From NCBI GenBank assembly GCA_015520145.1, contig WAQR01000023.1:1-5507 (forward strand): a stretch of DNA of 5,507 nt, read 5' to 3'. The position numbers and the translations under genes are program-made. Positions 1 to 5,244 of this stretch are shown here, piece by piece (positions within the stretch are counted from its first letter, which is position 1; the number at the start of each line of letters is the position of its first letter). The notes beneath the pieces are model-generated. The model ran no database searches. It worked only from the letters and a program-made list of their open reading frames with translations, and had not been told where the DNA came from. Source of the DNA: Candidatus Hydrothermarchaeota archaeon. Lineage in GTDB: Archaea; Hydrothermarchaeota; Hydrothermarchaeia; Hydrothermarchaeales; WAQR01.

Positions 1-1
1 C

Positions 2-277
2 CTCCCGGGTCTGCCGAAATGGATTCTGGAAGAACTAAATCCAACTGCAATCCTTCTAGTTGAGGCTGACCCGGAGGAGATAATAAACAGGCGTACCAGT
101 GACGAGACAAGGATGAGGGATAGAGAGCACGTCTTGGATATCGAAGACCACCAGCAGCTGAACAGGGCAGTTGCAATGAGCTATGCCATGATGACCGGTG
201 CAACAGTTAAGATTATAAAGAATCACGATGAAAAACTTGAAGATGCCGTCAGGCAGATGAAAGATATACTGGGGTAA
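2..277 (+). CDS. adkA: Adenylate kinase, archaeal AdkA type, C-terminal part (5' end outside window)
   Basis: This is the last 91 residues of an enzyme that interconverts ATP + AMP and 2 ADP in the cytoplasm. The frame starts at base 2 and ends at TAA 275-277. Recognisable blocks are LPGLPKWILEELNPTAILLVEAD, written here as LPGLPKW at the start and LNPTAILLVEAD soon after, then the arginine-rich lid region (NRRTSDETRMRDR, about residues 31-43). Next come the DHQQLNRAVAMSY block and MTGATVKIIKN near the end. These are features of the archaeal trimeric AdkA family (about 190 residues), not of bacterial Adk. About the first 100 residues, with the P-loop, lie outside the window. The next gene starts 5 bases after the stop, so the two are almost certainly cotranscribed. 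In many archaea adk lies between secY and the DUF106 gene, and the same order is seen here. Confidence 0.93.
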   Translation, partial: LPGLPKWILEELNPTAILLVEADPEEIINRRTSDETRMRDREHVLDIEDHQQLNRAVAMSYAMMTGATVKIIKNHDEKLEDAVRQMKDILG

Positions 278-282
278 AAGCA

Positions 283-798
283 GTGGTATCAGATATTGTT
301 GTACAAATTTATTCCATCATGGATGCAGCATTCGGGTTCCTCTTCAGACTTACAGGGGACGAGTGGATGGACCCGATAATAGGGATCTCGTTTATGTCTG
401 CCCTGGTCTCATTAATGATCACGTTGATGACTGCAAGATTCATCGATCAGAAGAAGATGAAGGCATTAAAAGAGAAATCTAAATTGTATCAGGAAAAGAT
501 GAAAGAGGCGCAAAAAAAAGGGAATATGAAAAATGTGAAGAAGTACCAGCAGGAATTCAGCAAGCTGACAATGGAGATGATGTCGAGTTCCATGAGACCG
601 ATGCTTTTTACATTCCCGCCAATAATTTTGATATTTTCGTGGCTTAGATATTTAATACCACACGACCAGGTCATAATTGTTCTCCCTTTCAGCCTGCCGT
701 ACTGGGGGAATGATCTCGGATGGCTCGGCTGGTATATCCTTATGTCATTTTCTACGTCGCCGTTGTTTAAAAAAATACTCAATATAGAAGGTCCTTAA
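283..798 (+). CDS. DUF106 membrane protein (archaeal EMC3/TMCO1, Oxa1/YidC superfamily)
   Basis: A 171-residue integral membrane protein. Archaeal DUF106 proteins belong to the YidC/Oxa1/Get1/EMC3 superfamily of membrane-protein insertases, and the neighbouring adk fits the usual place next to secY. The sequence shows a short hydrophobic N-terminal stretch, a transmembrane segment at about residues 31-53, and a charged Lys/Glu/Gln-rich helical hairpin or coiled coil at about 55-98. A second membrane segment follows at about 106-125 and a third at about 144-160. This matches the family plan of three membrane helices with a cytoplasmic coiled coil after the first. The start is GTG at 283, preceded by GGGG at 271-274 that lies over the adk stop codon, so translation is probably coupled to adk. 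The stop overlaps that of the convergent prenyl synthase. An insertase role is inferred from the family. Confidence 0.9.
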   Translation: MVSDIVVQIYSIMDAAFGFLFRLTGDEWMDPIIGISFMSALVSLMITLMTARFIDQKKMKALKEKSKLYQEKMKEAQKKGNMKNVKKYQQEFSKLTMEMMSSSMRPMLFTFPPIILIFSWLRYLIPHDQVIIVLPFSLPYWGNDLGWLGWYILMSFSTSPLFKKILNIEGP

Positions 799-1799
799 AA
801 TTCTCTTTTGATCGCATATTCTGCAATCATCTCCAGACCTCTTTTTGCATTGGATTCTCTAAGATTTTTGAGTTCGTTTTTTGCCTTTAATATAAAGAAT
901 TTTGCCCGTTTATTTGCATATTCTATAGACCCTGTCCTTTCAATGATTTTGAGAGCCTTTTTAACATCGGCTCTTGTGTTCGTCTTTTTTTGTATTATCT
1001 GCCTTATAGTCTCTTTATCTTTTTGACTCGCATTTTTTATGGCGTGGAGGGTGATGAACGTTGGTTTCCCAAGTGCAATATCCTTTCCGACAGGCTTTCC
1101 AAGCTTGATTTCCCCTGCTATCACATCAAGGATATCGTCGGTCATCTGGAATCCAATTCCAATCGAATACCCGTATCTCGAGATGGCTTCGATTTCTTTT
1201 TTTTCCCCTTCACCGAGTATCGCACCACATCTTGCAGATGCCTCGAAAAGGGATGCAGTTTTCCTTTCGATGATCTCAAGGTATACCTCTTCTGTCATCT
1301 GCGTATCTCCTGTGTGGAGCTCCTCTAAGACCTCTCCTCTTGCAAGTCTCATGCAGGCACCTGACATTATCTCGTTTATTTCACGTTTTTCGTGCGAACC
1401 GATAATACCAAACGCCATGGAGAATATCAGGTCACCAGCAAGAAGTGCGATGTCGTCTCCCCACTTTTCGTTTACTGTCCTTACACCTCTACGCATTGAA
1501 CTTCTGTCGATGATGTCATCGTGTATAATTGTGGCTGTATGAATAAGCTCAACTGCAACAGCAATTGGTATTGCATAGTCAATTTTCCTGTCTTTATTTA
1601 TATTAACTGCATTGAAAGAGAGAATGACAAGAGCGGGCCTTATCCTTTTTCCGCCGTTTTTTATAAGGTGCATTGACGCGTTGTATAGCACATCAGGGGC
1701 GGATGCAGGAATGCTCTCAATTAACCTCTTTTCTACCGCACTCATATCCTCTCCAAAAGTAGGTATAGTCCCCTGAATCATTTCCCATAGTCTGTTCAT
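795..1799 (-). CDS. trans-Polyprenyl diphosphate synthase (IspA/IspB family); chain length uncertain
   Basis: A 334-residue prenyl chain elongating enzyme that condenses isopentenyl diphosphate with an allylic diphosphate. All class motifs are present: GGKRIRP at residues 49-55, the first Asp-rich motif DDIID at 94-98 followed by the RRG at 103-105, GKPVGKD at 234-240, and the second Asp-rich motif DDILD at 221-225. In archaea this family supplies C20/C25 chains for ether lipids and longer chains for methanophenazine or quinones. The residues just before the first Asp motif (HTATIIHDD) are small. They resemble long-chain synthases such as bacterial IspB more than short-chain enzymes with an aromatic at that place, so a product of C25 or longer is plausible. 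The chosen ATG has a GGTG Shine-Dalgarno-like site 7 bases upstream. sepF lies upstream on the same strand, and this gene also has its own TATA-like box. Confidence 0.92.
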   Translation of the reverse strand: MNRLWEMIQGTIPTFGEDMSAVEKRLIESIPASAPDVLYNASMHLIKNGGKRIRPALVILSFNAVNINKDRKIDYAIPIAVAVELIHTATIIHDDIIDRSSMRRGVRTVNEKWGDDIALLAGDLIFSMAFGIIGSHEKREINEIMSGACMRLARGEVLEELHTGDTQMTEEVYLEIIERKTASLFEASARCGAILGEGEKKEIEAISRYGYSIGIGFQMTDDILDVIAGEIKLGKPVGKDIALGKPTFITLHAIKNASQKDKETIRQIIQKKTNTRADVKKALKIIERTGSIEYANKRAKFFILKAKNELKNLRESNAKRGLEMIAEYAIKREF

Positions 1800-1806
1800 A
1801 GGTGAG

Positions 1807-1810
1807 CACC
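1807..1810 (-). promoter_or_regulatory. Shine-Dalgarno-like site of the prenyl synthase
   Basis: The - strand reads GGTG here, 7 bases before ATG at 1799-1797. It supports this start over downstream alternatives such as the Met at residue 19. Confidence 0.55.
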
Positions 1811-1837
1811 ATATTTTTGTATGTGTCGAATCGAGGG

Positions 1838-1850
1838 ATTATATATTAAA
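1838..1850 (-). promoter_or_regulatory. TATA-like box for the prenyl synthase gene
   Basis: The - strand reads TTTAATATATAAT in the 53-base gap after the sepF stop. A transcript start about 25 bases downstream (near 1819) would give a leader of roughly 20 bases that contains the GGTG site. Readthrough from sepF is also possible, so this may be a secondary promoter. Confidence 0.45.
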
Positions 1851-1852
1851 GT

Positions 1853-2278
1853 TTATTTAGAAAGCCTTTTTCTTACCCGCTCCATGGTGTCCTCGAAGTC
1901 CTGTACTCGTGATTCTGTGGACCGTTCGATCTTGATGTTTGGCGGGGTCATGATAAGGTGATATTCGCTTAACCCTGCTATATCCCCTCCCATAGAGACG
2001 CATATATCCTTGATTTCGTCGACAGCATGTTTTAGTTCATTCATGCTCCTCTCAGCAAGTGGTTTGATATCCAGTATCACAATGTTACCTTCACTCAGTT
2101 CTCTTGCCGTTACATCAACATCTGCAAACCCTTTAAGTTTGCAGACCTTGACAAATTTCCCAGGCCCTGTAAACTGGGGTTCTTCATCGGAAATTTCCAG
2201 CTCGACATAATCCTCAACAGCAGTACCTTTAAATTCGCTCCCACCTGTTATTTTTCCGATAATATCTTTAAAACTCAT
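1853..2278 (-). CDS. sepF: Archaeal SepF-like cell division protein (DUF552)
   Basis: A 141-residue protein. Archaeal SepF binds FtsZ and tethers the division ring to the membrane. The N-terminus (MSFKDIIGKITGG, residues 1-13) can form an amphipathic helix typical of the SepF membrane-targeting sequence. It is followed by an acidic linker (about 20-38) and the alpha/beta SepF core (about 40-118). Visible core elements are the strand GNIVILDIKPL (about 64-74), a helix with ERSMNELKHAVDEIKD (about 76-91), and GGDIAGLSEYHLIMTPP (about 97-113). A basic, helical tail ends the protein. The length is usual for archaeal members. The start is supported by GAGG on the - strand at 2286-2289, 7 bases before ATG, and by a TATA box at proper distance. 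I am confident of the family; the FtsZ-anchor role is from archaeal homologues. Confidence 0.88.
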   Translation of the reverse strand: MSFKDIIGKITGGSEFKGTAVEDYVELEISDEEPQFTGPGKFVKVCKLKGFADVDVTARELSEGNIVILDIKPLAERSMNELKHAVDEIKDICVSMGGDIAGLSEYHLIMTPPNIKIERSTESRVQDFEDTMERVRKRLSK

Positions 2279-2285
2279 AAAATAT

Positions 2286-2319
2286 CCTCGTTGGAATATA
2301 GATTATTTTACTATAAAAG
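2286..2319 (-). promoter_or_regulatory. sepF promoter and ribosome binding site
   Basis: Reading the - strand, a TATA box CTTTTATA lies at 2319-2312 with a purine-rich stretch (CGAAA, possible BRE) just upstream. The expected transcript start, about 25 bases downstream, falls near 2290. A GAGG at 2289-2286 precedes ATG 2278 by 7 bases, so the leader would be very short but still hold the Shine-Dalgarno site. Confidence 0.55.
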
Positions 2320-2636
2320 TATTTCGTTCGATTAGAGAGATGCTGTCAACGTAAGCTATAAATGAGCGTTAGAGACGTCCTTTTATTATAAAGCAATATT
2401 CTTGTTTTTTGCAAGTCTAATTTTAGGAGTTATGACGCATAAAAATTGGATTCACTGGAGAAGGCCGTTTTTAGAACATTCAAAAAATCGGACGATGAAT
2501 GTGATTTTCGTGGATTTTTAGGTATTGACTTATTTTTAAAGCAGTTATAATCTCCAGAGAAAATAGAGTGAAAATAACAAAAAAACTTGCTCCAGCCACT
2601 ATGCCGAATAATATAAAAATATATATAAACTTAGCG
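2320..2636. other. AT-rich gap between sepF promoter and pyrF remnant
   Basis: No convincing gene lies here. On the - strand there is one open stretch at about 2480-2636 whose translation holds a single hydrophobic helix (about FIYIFILFGIVAGASFFVIF, in part). It begins within the pyrF remnant in another frame and has no recognisable homology. TATA-like strings occur at 2358-2365 and 2381-2393 (+ strand) and at 2621-2630 (- strand), but sequence this AT-rich yields such strings by chance. No tRNA, repeat array or strong hairpin terminator was seen. Confidence 0.4.
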
Positions 2637-2838
2637 CTAATATCCTGGTATGTGGTTGGTAATAGATTGTATACTTTCAGCAAACCCCTTTGCCGCTTCC
2701 CGCGGGTCATCTGCCAGATATGAACGTTTCAGCCCCCGCGTGGCTCATCTCTGCAACCACGAAGATTTTCGCAACCCTCGAACATCCCCTGACGACGTCC
2801 TCCCCGACAAACCCGTGAACAATAACAAAAATCAAGAC
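2637..2838 (-). pseudogene. pyrF: pyrF remnant: orotidine 5'-phosphate decarboxylase, N-terminus missing, internal deletion with frameshift
   Basis: Two pieces of one protein lie in different - strand frames. The upstream piece (about 2838-2729) reads LIFVIVHGFVGEDVVRGC and then KIFVVAEMSHAGAETFI, matching the archaeal OMP decarboxylase segment around IIVHGF and EMSHPGAE, whose Ser contacts the orotidine. The downstream piece (about 2737-2640) reads RSYLADDPREAAKGFAESI, matching the family C-terminus GRSIYLADNP...ESI with its phosphate-binding Arg, and ends at TAG 2639-2637. Everything before IVHGF is absent, including the catalytic Asp-Lys-Asp cluster. Roughly 60-75 residues between the two pieces are also gone, with a frame change at the join. 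It therefore cannot encode an active pyrimidine-pathway enzyme. The stretch is visibly more GC-rich than the ATPase gene next to it. The family assignment is from recognised motifs, not from a search. Confidence 0.8.
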
Positions 2839-4079
2839 GTGACACTTTCAATCATGCCGATTATATCTTCAACACAGATTATCTTTATCTCGTCATCTTC
2901 GATTACCTTCTTTTTAGTTATGAATATTTTTTCTGCCTTGATGTGTCTGGTTTTTTCTTTAAAATTTTTTATATCAGATTTAGAGTACTTTCCCCACCTG
3001 ACTTCACCTACAACTACGGGTTTTTTCCTGAAGGTGATTATAAAATCTATTTCTCTTTCCTGTGTTACAAAATATTCTTTTCTCCCATGATATATTTCGG
3101 CAAATAGGTCTGCAAACCAGTTTTGTATAGCAAGATTTCGAAGTCTTTCCAGTGTTGGTCTTGCCTCCTTTAGACTGACATCAACATCCTTAAAATCATA
3201 TCTATCGTCAAGATAGTAAAACGCTTCCATTATAGGAGAAGACAGCCTGTACATTTTTTTCTTCGATGAGTAGAGAGGTAATGCCTTAACAATCCCCATC
3301 TCAACAAGATTCTTTATATATGGCAATACGAGAGAAGTATCGGCCCTGCTTATTAATCCTCTGCCAGCAAGTATCCCTGCGATTTCCCTGTAATCCCATT
3401 TTCCTGCACCTATGAGCCTTATGATCGATTCGTAGGTTCTTGTAAGCTTTCTTTCTTCCTCTGTGAATACCTCACCGATTAATGAAGGGATTGTGAATTT
3501 GGAATATCTAAGAAGTTCATAAATAACTTCGAGACTGTTATTTTTTTGCCTGAAAAACGGAATAGTCCATACATCAGAAAGATAAGGTGCTAATTCTACC
3601 GCCTGTTCTGCCTTTACTATCTTTAGTAATTCTCTTAAGATATTTCCTGATTTTACTAACCCGAGCCTGTACTGAAGTACCAGCCCCAGTAAAGGTGACC
3701 TGCTGCCTGCAATCTTTTTTATTATCCTCATACTTGAACCGCAAAATATGATCTTGCCTTTTGGGTGAACAGACGCGATCTCCTCTAAGACGCCTTCTGA
3801 AACCCTCTGGAACTCGTCTATTATGATTGTCTTGTCTTGATTTAACATGTCTTTTATGATTCTTGATAAATCATCAATGTTACTTATCTCGTTTAAGACA
3901 AATCTATCTGCCAATATTTTTCCGTCTCTTTTTATCCTGAAATATGCGTCATAATCCAAAAAACTCTTTAATAAAAACGTTTTGCCAACTTTGCGTCTTC
4001 CATAGACCAAAATCCAGCCTTTGAGTTCCTTTATTTCTTCTGCCTCATCCCTGTAAATAATTTCTGAACCCATATTCAT
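2832..4079 (-). CDS. Archaeal ATPase (AAA/STAND-like) with winged helix and C-terminal DUF234 nuclease-like domain
   Basis: A 415-residue protein of the archaeal ATPase family that is expanded in archaeal genomes and often linked to mobile or defence regions; its cellular role is largely unknown. The N-terminal P-loop domain has Walker A GRRKVGKT (residues 27-34), Walker B TIIIDEF (84-90, Asp88-Glu89) and a sensor-1-like strand IIFCGSS (110-116). A winged-helix region spans about 212-280. The C-terminal DUF234 domain (about 310-405) resembles the PD-(D/E)XK fold, with Asp345 in EIDFII and Glu359 in VGEVRWGK. The third active-site position (usually Lys in E-x-K) is Arg361. The frame is intact and full length. 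ATG 4079 or ATG 4073 could start it; both fit a leaderless transcript. The stop lies right at the edge of the pyrF remnant. There is no partner gene, so it may act alone. Confidence 0.88.
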   Translation of the reverse strand: MNMGSEIIYRDEAEEIKELKGWILVYGRRKVGKTFLLKSFLDYDAYFRIKRDGKILADRFVLNEISNIDDLSRIIKDMLNQDKTIIIDEFQRVSEGVLEEIASVHPKGKIIFCGSSMRIIKKIAGSRSPLLGLVLQYRLGLVKSGNILRELLKIVKAEQAVELAPYLSDVWTIPFFRQKNNSLEVIYELLRYSKFTIPSLIGEVFTEEERKLTRTYESIIRLIGAGKWDYREIAGILAGRGLISRADTSLVLPYIKNLVEMGIVKALPLYSSKKKMYRLSSPIMEAFYYLDDRYDFKDVDVSLKEARPTLERLRNLAIQNWFADLFAEIYHGRKEYFVTQEREIDFIITFRKKPVVVGEVRWGKYSKSDIKNFKEKTRHIKAEKIFITKKKVIEDDEIKIICVEDIIGMIESVTS

Positions 4080-4093
4080 GAATGGCCGTTCAG

Positions 4094-4104
4094 AATTTAT
4101 AAAG
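4094..4104 (-). promoter_or_regulatory. TATA box of the DUF234 ATPase, probably leaderless transcript
   Basis: The - strand reads CTTTATAAATT. Counting about 25 bases downstream puts the transcript start at about 4074-4079, on top of the two candidate ATG codons (4079 and 4073). No Shine-Dalgarno-like site precedes them, which agrees with leaderless initiation. Confidence 0.55.
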
Positions 4105-4238
4105 ATTTCGGTGGCATAATGCCCCTTCCCATATCCATTAATTACAACGTATCAATAATCGGAAGGGATAGGAAATTTTTGGACTGGTCAAAGGACGTTC
4201 TCTTACATTGATTACGAGAAGGCAGGGCCGATTTGAGT
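4105..4238 (+). other. Spacer with possible HEPN C-terminal remnant
   Basis: There is no intact gene between the ATPase promoter and the first repeat. In one + frame, about 4151-4211, the translation reads SIIGRDRKFLDWSKDVL and stops at TGA 4209-4211. This faintly resembles the HEPN C-terminus downstream (SLISDSERFLEKIDGMI, with TGA 5209-5211): S, I and FL match, with R/K nearby. The stop in both cases is followed by TTA and then, 30-36 bases on, by the repeat. This could be the tail of a lost HEPN copy, but the similarity is too short to prove it. Confidence 0.25.
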
Positions 4239-4414
4239 GCAATGGGTATACTGTCTTCTACCTGGCATGATAAAGAGGCACTCATTCTTTCTCTTTTTTC
4301 TTTACAACTCCCGTCTCTTTGATAATTCTAATTAGATCAAGTTGTCCTCTGCCATATTCGATCAACTGTTCGCGCTCTTCAACTCGATACCGTCTTTTTC
4401 TATTTCATAAAGTA
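4239..4414. repeat. Direct repeat, left copy (flanks the MNT/HEPN operon)
   Basis: This segment matches 5245-5412 in the same orientation. Shared strings include GCAATGGG at the left edge, CTGGCATGA, CTCTTTGATAAT, GTTGTCCTCTGCCATATTCG and TTTCATAAAGTA at the right edge. The copies differ by scattered substitutions, a one-base deletion and small insertions (3 and 6 bases) in the left copy. The repeat includes most of the small gene and about 40 bases beyond its stop, so the DNA duplicated is larger than the gene's conserved part. Confidence 0.9.
4282..4414 (-). pseudogene. Decayed copy of the small gene at 5285-5440
   Basis: The - strand translation first follows the intact copy (LYEIEKD, then IELK), then a one-base deletion near 4368-4374 shifts the frame and gives a stop at 4362-4364. 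Restoring the base resumes the match (EYGRGQLDLIRIIKE) and reaches a stop at 4284-4282, the same place as in the intact gene apart from a 6-base insertion. The first 11 or so codons and the promoter have no counterpart: similarity ends at 4414, there is no ATG, and an in-frame stop lies a short way upstream. It is clearly non-functional as that protein. Confidence 0.85.
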
Positions 4415-4492
4415 AACACCAACTGGCAAACCGTCAGAAATCATTGTGATGAATTAATTTAGGATTGGCATCAACTCATGATATAACCAACC
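4415..4492. other. Unassigned spacer between repeat and MNT promoter
   Basis: No gene and no similarity to the region that follows the right repeat copy are seen. A TGATGA string occurs at 4447-4452, but no paired C', D or D' boxes were found to support a C/D RNA. Confidence 0.4.
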
Positions 4493-4500
4493 TTTATAAG
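4493..4500 (+). promoter_or_regulatory. TATA box of the MNT/HEPN operon
   Basis: TTTATAAG is preceded by AACCAACC, a possible BRE. The expected transcript start, about 25 bases downstream, falls at roughly 4518-4524. This coincides with the two candidate ATG codons of the MNT gene, so the mRNA is probably leaderless. Confidence 0.6.
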
Positions 4501-4517
4501 CCAGAAATGCGATATAT

Positions 4518-4835
4518 ATGGGTATGAAACCTGGAGCCCTGGAACGATTCGTAGAAGAAATAAAGAAGAAATACGGGAAACGAATAAAAAAGATAATCCT
4601 CTTTGGTTCCTATGCTAGGGGGGAGCAGACACCAGAAAGCGACATAGATATTTTAATATTAATTGATAAAGAGGACTTCAGGCTTCGCAGAGCCATAGTA
4701 GATTTAAGCTTTGACTACTTCTTAAAATACCGTGTAGATATATCTCCCAAAGTAATCTCTAAAGAAGACTTCAAAGAAAACCTCCAGTACCCTTTCATGA
4801 AAGCCGTTGAAAAGGAGGGCAAAGCCCTTGCCTGA
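4518..4835 (+). CDS. mntA: MNT-type minimal nucleotidyltransferase, antitoxin partner of HEPN
   Basis: A 105-residue DNA polymerase beta-like nucleotidyltransferase. It carries a perfect GS-x10-DxD motif: Gly30-Ser31 followed by Asp42 and Asp44 in SDIDIL, with Asp74 in YRVDIS as the likely third metal ligand. All catalytic residues are present, so it is predicted to be active. In characterised MNT/HEPN systems (MntA-HepT) the MNT protein neutralises the HEPN toxin by transferring AMP to a tyrosine near the HEPN active site; that role is inferred here from the family. The start is ATG 4518 or, two codons later, ATG 4524; a leaderless transcript fits either. The gene overlaps the HEPN gene by 8 bases, which argues for coupled translation. 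The symbol is by analogy only. Confidence 0.9.
   Translation: MGMKPGALERFVEEIKKKYGKRIKKIILFGSYARGEQTPESDIDILILIDKEDFRLRRAIVDLSFDYFLKYRVDISPKVISKEDFKENLQYPFMKAVEKEGKALA
4814..4818 (+). promoter_or_regulatory. Shine-Dalgarno site that sets the HEPN start
   Basis: GGAGG lies inside the end of the MNT gene, 9 bases before TTG at 4828. The other in-frame candidate, TTG 4807, lies upstream of this site and has no such motif before it. The start at 4828 is therefore preferred. Confidence 0.7.
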
Positions 4836-5211
4836 CAGATTCCTTCAGAAAGCAGAAGAAAAGCTTTGTGCTGCAAGAGTTCTTTTTGACAACGGCCTCT
4901 ATGAAGACGCTGTTGGTAGGGCCTATTACTGCATGTATTTTGCTACCAAGGCCCTATTTTTAACCAGGAACATCGATGTAAAAACACACAAGGGACTTTT
5001 AGCGAAATTCGGGCTTGAATTCGTAAATGAAGGATTGATTGAAGAATATTATGGAAAGGCCTTAAGGATGGCAAAAGAGATGAGAGAAGAAGCAGACTAT
5101 GGAGTCATGAGGAAGATTTCAAAAGAAGAGGCAGAGAGTCTGATAAGTGATTCCGAGCGATTTTTGGAAAAGATTGATGGCATGATCGACGAAATGTGCC
5201 GAAAAAAGTGA
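4828..5211 (+). CDS. hepT: HEPN domain protein, putative ribonuclease toxin of the MNT/HEPN pair
   Basis: A 127-residue all-alpha HEPN protein (numbering from TTG 4828; a TTG at 4807 would add 7 residues). Recognisable parts are the N-terminal helix with FLQKAEEKL, the helix AVGRAYYCMYFATKALFL (about 28-45), KTHKG (52-56) and MREEADYG with Arg86 and Tyr91. HEPN RNases use an R-x4-6-H motif. Here the His position (R+5) is Tyr91, as in a subfamily with RxxADY, so RNA cleavage by the standard mechanism is uncertain; Tyr91 could instead be an AMP acceptor for MNT. The C-terminal helix is highly charged (KEEAESLISDSERFLEKI). It is cotranscribed with MNT and convergent with the small gene, 73 bases away. 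The symbol is by analogy only. Confidence 0.87.
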   Translation: MPDRFLQKAEEKLCAARVLFDNGLYEDAVGRAYYCMYFATKALFLTRNIDVKTHKGLLAKFGLEFVNEGLIEEYYGKALRMAKEMREEADYGVMRKISKEEAESLISDSERFLEKIDGMIDEMCRKK

Positions 5212-5244
5212 TTATCCATAGTCAATTATGATAGTGATTCAAGA

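Noticed and set aside
489..782. Open frame on the - strand opposite DUF106
   Set aside because: It is antisense to a clear membrane-protein gene. It has no recognisable domain and no promoter or ribosome binding site.
808..1542. Three overlapping + strand open frames opposite the prenyl synthase
   Set aside because: They are shadows of a gene with every family motif intact. Their translations are Ser/Phe-rich and without domains.
2010..2210. + strand open frame opposite sepF
   Set aside because: It is a Ser/Thr-rich antisense shadow of the SepF core.
2480..2710. A 76-residue - strand frame starting inside the pyrF remnant
   Set aside because: Its first third is pyrF DNA read in the wrong frame. 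Only the hydrophobic later part is kept, as a weak finding.
2650..3090. + strand open frame across the pyrF remnant and the ATPase end
   Set aside because: It runs antisense to both, and its translation changes character at the boundary. The - strand readings match known families instead.
4440..4480. C/D box small RNA
   Set aside because: A TGATGA string is present, but no matching D, C' or D' boxes were found at proper spacing.
4807..4827. HEPN start at TTG 4807
   Set aside because: It has no ribosome binding site before it, whereas GGAGG at 4814-4818 points to TTG 4828.
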